DNA from: Thermodesulfobacteriota bacterium
GTDB lineage: Bacteria > Desulfobacterota > WTBG01 > CAIYCZ01 > CAIRTM01
DNA length: 48,288 nucleotides
Assembly (NCBI GenBank): GCA_028278025.1
Contig: JANQFE010000042.1
Coordinates: forward strand, 1-48,288
Reading direction: 5' to 3'
Shown here: positions 31,618 to 40,621 of the stretch, in pieces
How positions within the stretch are numbered: the first letter of the stretch is position 1
Layout: each line of letters begins with the position of its first letter
The notes under the pieces: generated by a model
Told to the model about the DNA's origin: nothing
Databases searched by the model: none
The model's input: only the letters and a program-made list of their open reading frames with translations
Made by a program: the position numbers and the translations under genes

Positions 31618-32043
31618 ATGATCCCGGTTACCCGCACCATTGCACTGGATGAAAAAGAAATCAAGCTTGTCTTTGTCCGCTCATCAGGACCCGGCGGACA
31701 GAATGTTAACAAGGTTGCTACCGCTGTACAGTTGCGCTTTGATATATTACAGTCACCTTCCCTCCCCGATGATGTTCGCAGGCGGCTCGTGCGCCTTGCC
31801 GGCAAACGGCTGAATGCAGAAGGGATTCTTATTATCGAAGCCCACCGGTTTCGCACCCAGGAGCACAACCGCCGGGATGTCCTGGAGCGCCTGATTGCGC
31901 TGATCCGCACCGCTGCACAACCACCTATCATACGCCACAAAACAAAACCTTCCCGTGCATCACAGAAGCGCAGGCTGGAAGCCAAGCGCCGCCGCAGCCG
32001 GCTGAAAAACCTGCGCGGGCCAGTTTCCCGCTTTGAAGAATAG
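31618..32043 (+). CDS. arfB: alternative ribosome-rescue factor B (peptidyl-tRNA hydrolase)
   Basis: A 141-residue protein homologous to the catalytic domain of release factors. The GGQ motif is present in VRSSGPGGQNVNKVATAVQL, where the GGQ loop triggers hydrolysis of the peptidyl-tRNA. The C-terminal third is a basic tail (RASQKRRLEAKRRRSRLKNL), which in ArfB (YaeJ) enters the empty mRNA channel of stalled ribosomes. No stop-codon recognition domain is present, in line with ArfB and not RF1/RF2. The IS1-family element lies 42 bases upstream, so the native promoter may have been displaced and expression may depend on the element. Confidence 0.9.
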   Translation: MIPVTRTIALDEKEIKLVFVRSSGPGGQNVNKVATAVQLRFDILQSPSLPDDVRRRLVRLAGKRLNAEGILIIEAHRFRTQEHNRRDVLERLIALIRTAAQPPIIRHKTKPSRASQKRRLEAKRRRSRLKNLRGPVSRFEE

Positions 32044-32117
32044 TCTCAATCTTTTTTTCCGGTTCATTTTTATTTTCATTATAATCATACAATTATACAA
32101 TAAGTAGTACCAATTAA

Positions 32118-32176
32118 GAGAAAAATACTACATGTTGTATTTTTCTCTTGACGGCTCTGTGTGCCTTTGTTATTAA
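32118..32176 (+). promoter_or_regulatory. palindrome and promoter upstream of the parA-like gene
   Basis: GAGAAAAATACTACATGTTGTATTTTTCTC (32118-32147 in two halves) is a 30-base palindrome with one mismatched pair. It abuts the -35 box TTGACG (32148-32153), with TATTAA (32171-32176) after 17 bases as the -10 box. The palindrome could be an operator or an AT-rich terminator for arfB. Confidence 0.6.
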
Positions 32177-32235
32177 ATAACTTCATTTCTTTTATGTGGT
32201 AAGAATTTTTTAAAAAAACTATAAAGGAGGGCATA

Positions 32236-33216
32236 ATGCGTATTATTGCAATTGCCAATCAAAAAGGGGGCTGCGGTAAAACAACAACTGCGATCAACAT
32301 TGCGTCATCACTGTCCCAGAAAGGTCAGCGGGTGCTGCTCATTGATTGCGACCCGCAGTCACATGCCACTATGGGTTTGAACATTGATGCTGATCTGAAG
32401 AAAACTCTGTATAATGTTTTGACAATCAGGCAGTCGGAACAGTTACCGCTTGACGATGTGGTGGTAAAGATCAAGGACAACTTTGATCTGGCCCCTGCAA
32501 ATATGATGCTCAATGCAGTCGAGCAGGAATTTGCAGATGTGGCGGGCCGCGAGGAGCGACTCCTGCAGGCAATCCGGTCTAACAGCAAACCATATGATTT
32601 TATTATACTTGACTGCCCTCCGAGTATTGGCCATCTGTGCTTTAACGCTCTGCGGGCCTGCGACGAAGTGATTATTCCCATTGATATGAGCCTGTTTTCT
32701 TTACGGGGTGTTGCCAAACTGCTGGATCTGGTCATCACGCTGAAGGATGCCTGTTGTCATGTCATTAAAACCCGCGCGCTTATTACCATGTTTGACTACC
32801 GGACACGCTATGCACGACGTGTGCTTGAAAAGGTTAAGGAACAGTTTGGTGATAATGTTTTTGAAACCGTGATCAGGTATAATATCCGCCTGAGAGAAAC
32901 CGTTGATTATGGTTTGCCTGTGGGCGATTATGATAAGCATGCTATCGGGCATCAGGATTATGAGAAACTGGCCGAAGAGATTAAGGCATCAAAAAATACC
33001 TATGCCTATCAAAGCAACACAACAACGACTGCCGCTCAGGAAATCCTGCAAAGAACTGAGGAGTATATATCAAACATTTCTGCAACACCTCCTGCCGCAG
33101 AGCCGGAACCGGAAACAGATGATTGTTTCCCGCAACCCTTGCAATCCTCATATAAAGATATGGTTAATACCCTTGCTGTTCAGCCTTTTGCTTCCCATCC
33201 GGAAGATGAGGATTAA
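32236..33216 (+). CDS. ParA-family (MinD/BcsQ-like) P-loop ATPase
   Basis: A 326-residue protein. The deviant Walker A is KGGCGKTTTAIN at residues 10-21, Walker A' is VLLIDCDPQSHATMGL, and Walker B is FIILDCPPSIGHL, all as in ParA/Soj proteins that dimerise with ATP and move cargo or DNA. The C-terminal 70 residues (after about 250) are a low-complexity, glutamate/threonine/proline-rich tail. No parB gene or parS sites are seen nearby, so it is probably not the chromosome partition pair; positioning of a polysaccharide or other envelope machine is a candidate, given the Wzz-like gene after it. AAAGGAGG (32223-32230) supports the start. A terminator follows, so it stands alone. Confidence 0.85.
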   Translation: MRIIAIANQKGGCGKTTTAINIASSLSQKGQRVLLIDCDPQSHATMGLNIDADLKKTLYNVLTIRQSEQLPLDDVVVKIKDNFDLAPANMMLNAVEQEFADVAGREERLLQAIRSNSKPYDFIILDCPPSIGHLCFNALRACDEVIIPIDMSLFSLRGVAKLLDLVITLKDACCHVIKTRALITMFDYRTRYARRVLEKVKEQFGDNVFETVIRYNIRLRETVDYGLPVGDYDKHAIGHQDYEKLAEEIKASKNTYAYQSNTTTTAAQEILQRTEEYISNISATPPAAEPEPETDDCFPQPLQSSYKDMVNTLAVQPFASHPEDED

Positions 33217-33234
33217 AATAAAAAACATACCCCT

Positions 33235-33275
33235 AAAAAGGCAGAGTTTTTTCGAAACTCTGCCTTTTTATTTTA
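33235..33275 (+). terminator. strong intrinsic terminator after the parA-like gene
   Basis: AAAAAGGCAGAGTTT (33235-33249) pairs with AAACTCTGCCTTTTT (33255-33269) with a short TTCGA loop, and TATTTTAG follows. It closes the transcript 18 bases after the stop. Confidence 0.92.
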
Positions 33276-33378
33276 GTATGATCAAAAATTAATTTTTTAG
33301 GCCTAAATGCCGAAAACTAATGCAAATACTATCCAAATTAAAATATCGTTAGCAAAATCAACTCCAAGGATTGCCACA

Positions 33379-35220
33379 ATGAATGCTAAAAAACGCTCAT
33401 ACCATACCATGCGAGATTTTTTGTTTGTGGTTTTTAAACATAAAGTGCTTATTATCTCTCTTTTCCTCATCATTTTTCTGATAGCCGCTGTTAGCTGTTT
33501 TTTTATCCCTTCAACATATGAAGCACGCGCAAAGCTTCTGGTGAAAGAACCGGCCAGACAGACTATTGCTCTGACGAAATCACAAGATACCACTCGGTAT
33601 ACATCAAACACAAAAAAGCAGGCTGATATAGACCTGGCCGTACAGCTTCTCAAGGGTCGCTATCTGGCGGAAAAAGTCCTTGATACAATTGGTCTTGAGA
33701 CGCTTTTTCCCCATATCGATAGTAACGAACCCGAAAAGGCTCTTTTTGCATTACAGAACAGTCTTACGGTATCGGGGGGTACAATAATTGATGTTGTTTT
33801 CCTGCACAGCAATCCGGCACTTGCTGCACAAACAGTTAATATCCTGGTAGAGGAGTTTCTCGAACATTACCTTAGTGTTCAGAAACAGGAGCAACAGTAT
33901 GAATTTTTTAAAAACCAGGTTGAGCTCATTGAGAAAAGACTGCAAAAATCACAAAAAGAGCTCGGCCTTTTTAGAAATGAGCATAATATCAGTTCTATCC
34001 AAAAACAAAAAAGCCTGCTTTTACTGCAAATTTCAGACCTGGAGGTGGAACTTGCTAAAATCAGAGCTGCGGTTAGTGAACAGGAAAGCATTGCTAAAGC
34101 CAATAAAAAATCTTCTGCAGAGGCCGTCCAAATCCAGCAGAAGATAATTGCATTGAAAAGCAAAGATAAAAAATTGAGCCAGCATATAACCCGGTACAAA
34201 GTTGAACTCAACAGGCTTGATAAGGCAGAAACCCGTCTACGGGAGTTGGAACGCCGGGTTACCATGGATGAAGAAAACTATTTACTTTATACCAAAAAAA
34301 TGGAAGAAGCCCGCATAACCAGTGCAATGGATGAACAGAAACTTATTACCTTCAGTATTATTGAACCGGCGTTGCAGCCGCTAGTGCCGGTTAAACCCCA
34401 CAAATCACTTATATTGCTCACCGCAGTAATTATAGGTTTGCTGGGCGGGCTGTTGCTGGCATTGGTTTCAGAATACTTTACTCACACCTTTGATAATGCA
34501 CAGGACATTGAAGAAATCCTGGGGTGCACTGCAATGACAGCTTTACCAGAACTGAGCTCAGACGAAATCAACCTCATAAAAGCAGGTAAGCTGCCAGAAA
34601 AGATTCATACTAAATGTAATCGTATTAAACAGTATGTCATTCAAACATTTCCTGATGTTCAGGATAGAACAATTCTGTTAAACGGGCCGAATGAAGGCGA
34701 GGGGACCTCACTGGTTCTGCTCAATCTGGCCCTTGCGCTTGCATCAGAGGGTGGAAAGGTTCTGGTGGTTGATGCAAATTTACGAAACCCGACTCTGCAT
34801 AACCTGCTCAATGTTGAACAGACAAACGGTCTTGCAGAAGCCCTGGGCGGGGATATCTCTACCGATACGGTGATCAAAAACACCCAGGTTTCAAACCTGA
34901 TGATCATTTCCAGTGGCAGACCACCTGCAAACCCTTTTGCTCTGCTGCAATCTGAACAGTTTGAGCGCCTCCTGCAAGAGCTTAAAACAAAGGCCGACTG
35001 GATCCTGCTTGATTCACCTCCCATACATACGTACAATGATGCGGGGCTCATGGGGCCGAAAACGGATGGGGTTGCAATGGTTGTAAAAGCAGGCAAAACA
35101 CGCTGGGAGGTTGCCGCCAGTGCAATACATCGCTTTCAGCAATGCAATGCAAAAATACTTGGGGCTGTATTAAACCGCCAGAAAATGCATATTCCTGAAT
35201 GGTTGTATAAAATCCTTTAG
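33379..35220 (+). CDS. Wzz/Wzc-like polysaccharide copolymerase with degenerate tyrosine-kinase domain
   Basis: A 613-residue protein. An N-terminal membrane helix (about 17-38), a Wzz domain and a long coiled coil (about 150-330), a second membrane helix near 345-370 (LILLTAVIIGLLGGLLLAL), then a cytoplasmic BY-kinase-like P-loop domain (about 400-610). Walker A reads LLNGPNEGEGTSLVLL: the position of the essential lysine is Thr443. Walker A' (VLVVDANLRNP) and Walker B (WILLDSPPI) are present, but the C-terminal tyrosine cluster of Wzc is missing. It may set chain length without kinase activity. The in-frame ATG 33307 has no ribosome binding site; the ATG at 33379 follows AAGGA at 33365-33369. 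Function in exopolysaccharide export is inferred from family membership. Confidence 0.85.
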   Translation: MNAKKRSYHTMRDFLFVVFKHKVLIISLFLIIFLIAAVSCFFIPSTYEARAKLLVKEPARQTIALTKSQDTTRYTSNTKKQADIDLAVQLLKGRYLAEKVLDTIGLETLFPHIDSNEPEKALFALQNSLTVSGGTIIDVVFLHSNPALAAQTVNILVEEFLEHYLSVQKQEQQYEFFKNQVELIEKRLQKSQKELGLFRNEHNISSIQKQKSLLLLQISDLEVELAKIRAAVSEQESIAKANKKSSAEAVQIQQKIIALKSKDKKLSQHITRYKVELNRLDKAETRLRELERRVTMDEENYLLYTKKMEEARITSAMDEQKLITFSIIEPALQPLVPVKPHKSLILLTAVIIGLLGGLLLALVSEYFTHTFDNAQDIEEILGCTAMTALPELSSDEINLIKAGKLPEKIHTKCNRIKQYVIQTFPDVQDRTILLNGPNEGEGTSLVLLNLALALASEGGKVLVVDANLRNPTLHNLLNVEQTNGLAEALGGDISTDTVIKNTQVSNLMIISSGRPPANPFALLQSEQFERLLQELKTKADWILLDSPPIHTYNDAGLMGPKTDGVAMVVKAGKTRWEVAASAIHRFQQCNAKILGAVLNRQKMHIPEWLYKIL

Positions 35221-35224
35221 CCCG

Positions 35225-35242
35225 CATTTTTCAACAGCCCCG
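35225..35242 (-). repeat. partial copy of the repeat at 41383-41536
   Basis: CATTTTTCAACAGCCCCG matches, in reverse complement and with one mismatch, the left end CGGGGCTGTTCAAAAATG of the REP-like element at 41383. It sits between the convergent wzz-like and DUF4340 genes. Confidence 0.5.
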
Positions 35243-35254
35243 CAGACACCTTTT

Positions 35255-35776
35255 TTAAAATCTGTTCACAAATGTCCTCAGAGAAAAACGCAGGAAGGTC
35301 CCTACCAGAATCACTTTATGGTCTTCCGGCAGCATGGCATACATGCTTACCCCGGTTGGAGATTCTTTGCCGATTAACAGGGTGATGGGTGTGCTCGTGC
35401 GTTCATGAAAAACACTCACTATCATTTCAGGGTCTGTAAGACCGTACTGCTCAACACTTACAGGATTTTCTTCGATTATCTCGATAACAACCGCATCAAC
35501 AAGTGCCGTAATAAGGCTTGCAATGATTTCCTGGTTTGCCTGAGCATTCGGGGGAGAGGTGACTGCCCAATTTTTATCCTTGCGGGTGACTGCAATTTTT
35601 TTATCCCCCCTGGTAATATGGACTGTCTTGATTTCTTCGCGTTCCAGCAAAAATATCTTTTGCGTTTCTTCCTGAGGTTTTTCCTGCCGGCCGGTATCCT
35701 GCTGCTCAAACAGTAAAACATAGAGCAACAAAACTCCAAAAATGACCGTCCAGAAACCAAGTCTTCTAAAATTCAT
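35255..35776 (-). CDS. DUF4340-family protein, single-domain version
   Basis: A 173-residue protein with one N-terminal membrane segment (about residues 7-24, WTVIFGVLLLYVLLF) and an exported domain. KIFLLEREEIKTVHITRGDK, ITRGDKKIAVTRKDKNWAVT and the later GLTDPEMIVSVFHERTST are typical DUF4340 motifs, repeated twice in longer homologues; only about half the usual length is present. It is the last gene of the Gld-type ABC operon and starts in an ATGA overlap with the GldG-like gene, a linkage common in this family. Function unknown, probably in the envelope. The upstream ATG at 35794 is possible but would overlap the neighbour more. Confidence 0.78.
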   Translation of the reverse strand: MNFRRLGFWTVIFGVLLLYVLLFEQQDTGRQEKPQEETQKIFLLEREEIKTVHITRGDKKIAVTRKDKNWAVTSPPNAQANQEIIASLITALVDAVVIEIIEENPVSVEQYGLTDPEMIVSVFHERTSTPITLLIGKESPTGVSMYAMLPEDHKVILVGTFLRFSLRTFVNRF

Positions 35777-37149
35777 CGCTTTAACCGCCTCCATAACACA
35801 ACTAAAGCACCTATAAGGAGAATTATCCCTGGTTCAATAATTACGGCGGACCATAATACCAGACGAGCTTCATTTTCCGTTAAAAAAAGAATGGAAACAG
35901 GTGTCTGGTCGGCCTTGGCCCGGGTGGACAACAACTCGCTTTTTTCAGCCAGCCAGTTTACGGTATTCAAAAAGAAGTCCTTATTGGCCAGAATAGTAAT
36001 GTAGTGGTTGCTGGCAAAATCTGAATCACCCATAACAACAAGGCGGCCTGTGTCCATTCGGTTCGATGTTTGCTGCGGTGATACTACCTGAGTTACAGCT
36101 GCAATGGGAACCGGCCCGGGCAGATCTGTATCACCATCAAACCGGGCTTCGTTATCATATACACTCTGGGTATTGCGTTCAGCCCAGCTATCAGGGCCGG
36201 TCTGGGCAAAGACAGCAACACTGGCGGGGTCTTCAGCAACAACTGATCGGCTTACAGGAAACACCACAACATCATTCATATAACGGGCAATGGGGTGCTG
36301 TTTATCCGGTATAACAATGGGGGTCAAATAATCAAGTGCTACCAGTTTGCTTTTAGTATCAAGCACAAAATCATGGGCCAGTTTTATTTTATAACGCTCA
36401 AGGAAACTTTCCAGCCGGGGAAGCGGGTATGGATCACAAAGCACCAGCACGCGGCCACCCCTGTTGAGATACGCCTCAATCATGTCAAGTTCTTCCTGGA
36501 AAAGATCTTTTTGCGGGCCGCTCACGACTAAAAGCAGCGTGTCATCCGGGATTGTGCCTGCTTGCATTAAAAGAATGCTTTCAACTTTGTAGTTTTCTGT
36601 TTCCAATGCCTGTCTGACCAGGTTATAGCCCTGCTTTTCATCAAAGCTTTCAATATCTTTTTCTCCGTGTCCTTTAACAAAGCGCACTATTTTTTCACCT
36701 TTTTCAGAAAGACGGATAATCGCCCTGATGATATTCTCTTCGGTGAAGTACTGCACCTTTTCCTTTTTGCCTTTATACTCAACAATTCCTGCTCCGTAAG
36801 CTTTAATATTCAGCATTTCTGCCTTGGCAGGGTTTTTTTCAAGATCGATGAAACGGTAGTGGAATCGCTGTGATGCTTTGGAAAAAAGTTCAACGAGGTC
36901 CTGAAATTCCTTTCGCTCCCGTGGTTTATAAAAAATTGTTGCATGCACATCATCTGTGAGCGAATCGAGCACACGCTGTGTTTGGGGTGCAAGTGTATAC
37001 ATTTTCGCAGGTGTCATATCAAACCGGCGGTCATGTCTGTAGGCAATATAGTTCAGCAGAACCAGGATCCCTAAGAAAAGTAGTATAAGAATAACAAGCT
37101 CAATCCAGTGTAGACTTGCTTGTCTGGGAAAAAGGTTACGAACACTCAT
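35773..37149 (-). CDS. GldG-like ABC-transport auxiliary protein
   Basis: A 458-residue protein with a membrane helix at about residues 15-35 (IELVILILLFLGILVLLN), a large exported domain beginning DMTPAKMYTLAPQTQRVLDSL (typical of GldG/ABC-type uncharacterised transport system, IFT52-like fold) and a second membrane helix at the extreme C-terminus. GGRVLVLCDPYPLPRLESFL is the core of the GldG-type domain. In Flavobacterium, GldG acts with GldF and GldA in an ABC system needed for gliding and secretion; the non-gliding homologues are common and their substrate is unknown. Overlaps the permease gene by four bases. Confidence 0.82.
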   Translation of the reverse strand: MSVRNLFPRQASLHWIELVILILLFLGILVLLNYIAYRHDRRFDMTPAKMYTLAPQTQRVLDSLTDDVHATIFYKPRERKEFQDLVELFSKASQRFHYRFIDLEKNPAKAEMLNIKAYGAGIVEYKGKKEKVQYFTEENIIRAIIRLSEKGEKIVRFVKGHGEKDIESFDEKQGYNLVRQALETENYKVESILLMQAGTIPDDTLLLVVSGPQKDLFQEELDMIEAYLNRGGRVLVLCDPYPLPRLESFLERYKIKLAHDFVLDTKSKLVALDYLTPIVIPDKQHPIARYMNDVVVFPVSRSVVAEDPASVAVFAQTGPDSWAERNTQSVYDNEARFDGDTDLPGPVPIAAVTQVVSPQQTSNRMDTGRLVVMGDSDFASNHYITILANKDFFLNTVNWLAEKSELLSTRAKADQTPVSILFLTENEARLVLWSAVIIEPGIILLIGALVVLWRRLKR

Positions 37150-37886
37150 TTATTACCGCTCCATTTGCGTACTTCCAGTGAGCACAATGTGCAAAAAAGA
37201 AAAAAGGCTATAAGGCTCACATAGTATACGATATCAGAAATATCTATGACCCCCTTGGTAAAATTCGTGAAATGTTCAAACAGTGAAAGCCGGTGCAGCA
37301 CTTCAACGGCCTGCTCTCCTGCGATCCCTTCATTCCAGTCAATGAACCAGAAAAATACCAGAACGCCAACCGTTGCCATGGCAGCAACAATCTGGTTTTC
37401 AGTCAGGGAAGATATAAAAATTCCGCAGGCAATAAATGCTGCCCCCAGCAGCAGCAGTCCGATATAACCGGCCAGCAGCGGCCCTATTTCAACACTAAAA
37501 ACTACTTCAAGCAGCACCGGATACAACAGTGTGAGAAACAACATAATGATAAAAACAGTAAGACAGGACAGATACTTGCCTGCAACAATCTCAGCATCAC
37601 GGATGGGGTTGGTATAGAGAAGCTCAATTGTGCCCAGTTTTTTTTCCTCGGCAAAAAGCCGCATGGTTAAAAGCGGAATAAGCAGAAGCATGATGAAACG
37701 CATGTCATGAAAGGTATATTGCCAGAGGCCCAGTTTCACATCCGAGCCGACCCACATAACAAACATAACCAGATTGGTGTAAAAAAAATATCCTGATATG
37801 ATAAGAAAGATTGCAATAACAACGTATGCAATCAGGGAGGTAAAATAGGACTTGAGCTCCCGCTTCATTATCGCAAAGGTATTCAC
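37146..37886 (-). CDS. ABC-2-type transporter permease (GldF-like)
   Basis: A 246-residue permease with about six membrane segments. RLFAEEKKLGTIELLYTNPI is the conserved coupling helix motif of ABC-2 permeases of the GldF/NosY type, followed by EIVAGKYLSCLTVFIIMLFL. Overlaps the ATPase gene upstream and the gldG-like gene downstream (four bases each), so the three are translated as one unit. Substrate unknown. Confidence 0.85.
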   Translation of the reverse strand: MNTFAIMKRELKSYFTSLIAYVVIAIFLIISGYFFYTNLVMFVMWVGSDVKLGLWQYTFHDMRFIMLLLIPLLTMRLFAEEKKLGTIELLYTNPIRDAEIVAGKYLSCLTVFIIMLFLTLLYPVLLEVVFSVEIGPLLAGYIGLLLLGAAFIACGIFISSLTENQIVAAMATVGVLVFFWFIDWNEGIAGEQAVEVLHRLSLFEHFTNFTKGVIDISDIVYYVSLIAFFLFCTLCSLEVRKWSGNK

Positions 37887-38842
37887 GTTGTATCTGCTCC
37901 CTCTTCTTCGGTTACCAGATGAATAAAAATATCTTCAAGCGTCATATCAACCGGTCGAACCTCTTGTAAAGTCCAGTTATGGTTATCAATGGTGCGGGCA
38001 ATACTGTTTATGAGATGGACACCTTCTTGCGTTTCAACCTGAAAAGAATGCAATCCCTGCGAACCTGACTGTTTTTGTGTAACGGCCACTACACCGGGAA
38101 GGCTGCCCAAGGCATCCTTGATCTTTTCAGAAGGACCGCCGGCCTTGACTATAATCCGTGGTGTCTGCTGTAAACGCTTAATAAGGTTTGCCGGGGTATC
38201 CACTGCAACAAGCCGTCCTTTATGAATAATAATAACCCGGTCACAGGTCATGCTGACTTCAGGCAGGATGTGGGTACTTAAAATAACCGTTCGCTTACTG
38301 CCCAGGCCTCTAATCAAGTTTCTGATCTCTATGATCTGCTTGGGATCAAGCCCTATGGTTGGTTCATCAAGAATGAGGACTTCGGGGTCATTGAGCAGGG
38401 ACTGGGCGATTCCAACCCTTTGTCTGTAACCTTTGGAAAGTTTGCCGATCAAACGATGGGCGACAGAGTCCAGTCCGCAGGCACCTATTACTTCATCAAC
38501 CTTTCCTTTGCGTGATTTTGTTGTTATGCCCTTTACCTCGGCAAAAAAACGCAGATAGCTGAATACCGGCATGTCAAGATATAAGGGAACACTTTCCGGC
38601 AAATACCCGGTCTTTTGTCGAACCGCAAGTGAGTCCGTTAAAATATTATGGCCGCAGATTCGTGCCGTTCCACTTGTGGGAGGGAAAAAACAGGTGAGGA
38701 TTCGCATTGTGGTTGTCTTGCCGGATCCATTGGGCCCCAGAAATCCCATAATTTCACCGGCCTTGACATTAAAAGAAATATCCTCTACGCCGCGGGCCGG
38801 ACCGTAAAATTTGGTTAGATGTTCAACTTCAATTGCATTCAT
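37883..38842 (-). CDS. ABC transporter ATP-binding protein (GldA-like)
   Basis: A 319-residue ATPase. Walker A GPNGSGKTT, Q loop, the signature LSKGYRQRVGIAQSL, Walker B VLILDEPTIGLDP and the H loop STHILPEV are all present. A C-terminal extension of about 90 residues (from about 220) with IIVKAGGPSEKIKDALGSLP is of the type found in ABC-2 ATPases of the GldA/CcmA group. It is the first gene of the operon ATPase-permease-GldG-DUF4340. ATG 38842 is preferred to a TTG one codon upstream. Confidence 0.9.
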   Translation of the reverse strand: MNAIEVEHLTKFYGPARGVEDISFNVKAGEIMGFLGPNGSGKTTTMRILTCFFPPTSGTARICGHNILTDSLAVRQKTGYLPESVPLYLDMPVFSYLRFFAEVKGITTKSRKGKVDEVIGACGLDSVAHRLIGKLSKGYRQRVGIAQSLLNDPEVLILDEPTIGLDPKQIIEIRNLIRGLGSKRTVILSTHILPEVSMTCDRVIIIHKGRLVAVDTPANLIKRLQQTPRIIVKAGGPSEKIKDALGSLPGVVAVTQKQSGSQGLHSFQVETQEGVHLINSIARTIDNHNWTLQEVRPVDMTLEDIFIHLVTEEEGADTT

Positions 38843-38962
38843 CAAAAAACCTGTTTTTCAAAAACCACATCCTCTAATAATAGTAACATTTGATAAAAAA
38901 TATTAGAATAAAGACCATGATAATTCAAAAATATATTCTTTACCACCCCTGCCCGTTACCTG

Positions 38963-40288
38963 TCAATTATCCTCTTCTTCAGGATTTCCTACCATGTTAA
39001 CAGATTCTTCTGCGGGTAGCTCCTGAACATTTTTCAATTTCCGTTCAATGGTACGTGATTTGCGGGCTGCTGTTTCTACCGTAGAGCTTGCTTCCTGGAG
39101 TTTTTTGTGCGTTTTGTCAAGTATATCCCCGAATTTTCCAAACTCTGTTTTCACGACCCCCAGCAAAGCCCATACTTCGCTTGAGCGTTTTTCTATGGCA
39201 AGGGTTCTAAAACCCATCTGCAGGCTATTCAGCAGTGCCGCAAGTGTGGTAGGCCCGGTCACAACGATACGGTACTCCCGCTGCAACGTTTCGCACAGAC
39301 CCGGCCGTCGTAGAACTTCAGCATACAGGCTTTCAACCGGTAAAAACATTATACCAAAATCCGTAGTATGGGGCGGATCTATATATTTTTCATGAATTTT
39401 TTTTGCTTCAAGCTTTATGAACCGTTCAAGGCTTTTGGCTGATTCCTCAATGAGTTCAGGGTTGGCCTGCTCCTGGGCTTCTACCAGCCTGCGGTAATCT
39501 GCCTCGGGAAACTTCGCATCAATGGGCAGCCACACTTCATGTTCTCCCGGGCTGCGGCCCGGCAGCCTGATAGCAAACTCTACTCGTTCGCTACCGCCCT
39601 TTTTTGTTACCACATTGCTGGCATACTGGTCTTGCGTAAAAAGCTGCTCAAGTAAAAACCCCAGGCTCATTTCTCCCCAGGTTCCACGGGTTTTAACATT
39701 GGTGAGAACCTTTTTCAGGTCACCGACACCGGCGGCAAGTGATTGCATTTCCCCAAGTCCCTTGTAGACCTGTTCAAGCCGATCGCTTACCTGCTTAAAG
39801 GATTCACCCAGGCGCTTTTCCAGTGTTGCGTGAAGCTTTTCATCAACGGTCGCCCGCATCTGCTCAAGTTTCTTAGTATTCTCATCCTGGAGCACCTGGA
39901 GGCGTTTCTCAACTGTCTCGCGCATGTGTTCAAGTTTCTGCTCGTTGGTTTTGGTAAGTTCTGTAAGCTGCTTTGCAAATGTATCAAGTTGGTTTTTTTG
40001 AAGTGTTGCAATTTCGGTCATTCTGCGCAGCAGAGACTCGCTGAAAGATGAAAGAGACTGGGACGACTCTTGCCGGGCGAGCTGGGCATTATGAGTAGCC
40101 TCTGTCCGGTTTTTGGCAATTTCTTCTTTAAGTGCTGACTCGATTTTGCTCTGTGTTCTGTCCTGATTTTCAATAATCGTCTCAAGCCTGAGAAATTTCT
40201 TATGCAGATTTAAAATCAGAACAAGACAAACCACTAGTGCTGTAAAAGTTCCTAAAACTATAATACTGATAAATAAGCTGCTCGTCAT
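38963..40288 (-). CDS. rmuC: DNA recombination protein RmuC
   Basis: A 441-residue protein with an N-terminal membrane helix (about 5-25), a long coiled coil (about 30-180, rich in Glu, Lys and Gln, with a repeated KLEHMRETVEKRLQVLQDEN pattern), and the conserved RmuC domain: GTWGEMSLGFLLEQLFTQDQ, LPIDAKFPEADYRRLVEA and FLPVESLYAEVLRR are family signatures. The domain resembles restriction endonuclease-like folds and RmuC limits DNA inversion at short repeats in E. coli. The gene stands apart from the ABC operon, 117 bases upstream of it on the same strand. Confidence 0.9.
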   Translation of the reverse strand: MTSSLFISIIVLGTFTALVVCLVLILNLHKKFLRLETIIENQDRTQSKIESALKEEIAKNRTEATHNAQLARQESSQSLSSFSESLLRRMTEIATLQKNQLDTFAKQLTELTKTNEQKLEHMRETVEKRLQVLQDENTKKLEQMRATVDEKLHATLEKRLGESFKQVSDRLEQVYKGLGEMQSLAAGVGDLKKVLTNVKTRGTWGEMSLGFLLEQLFTQDQYASNVVTKKGGSERVEFAIRLPGRSPGEHEVWLPIDAKFPEADYRRLVEAQEQANPELIEESAKSLERFIKLEAKKIHEKYIDPPHTTDFGIMFLPVESLYAEVLRRPGLCETLQREYRIVVTGPTTLAALLNSLQMGFRTLAIEKRSSEVWALLGVVKTEFGKFGDILDKTHKKLQEASSTVETAARKSRTIERKLKNVQELPAEESVNMVGNPEEEDN

Positions 40289-40621
40289 CTTTGCTGCTTA
40301 AAAAAAATTAAGTGGTTTTTGTTTCCTGCGGTTAGAGATGTATTTATGTGCTGCATCAAACCTGCCGTATCACAAACCCTTACGTTATGCTGCATGATTA
40401 TATTACAAAAAGGCCACCACTATTGCAAGCCAGGAAAACTCAGGTGCTAACTTAAAAAAGCAATTAAGGACTGACCGCATTTTCATTTCTTTAGAGAACC
40501 CTTGTCAAAAGCAGTCGGGTTGTGCAAGGAAATCATTGAAATTTCACTTCATTTGTTGTATTTTAGGTAAAACTGACCAAGTAATTCTAATTGTACTCAT
40601 TAAAAATGAAGGGAACCCTGC
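40289..40621. other. divergent intergenic region
   Basis: A 333-base gap between rmuC (-) and the glycosyltransferase gene (+). It should contain both promoters. The last 50 bases are AT-rich with AGGGAACC (40609-40616) as the ribosome binding site for the + gene. I see no gene, repeat or strong consensus promoter. Confidence 0.5.

Noticed and set aside
32236..33216. Chromosome-partition parAB locus or plasmid origin
   Set aside because: There is no parB gene and no repeated parS-like or iteron sites around the ParA-family gene.
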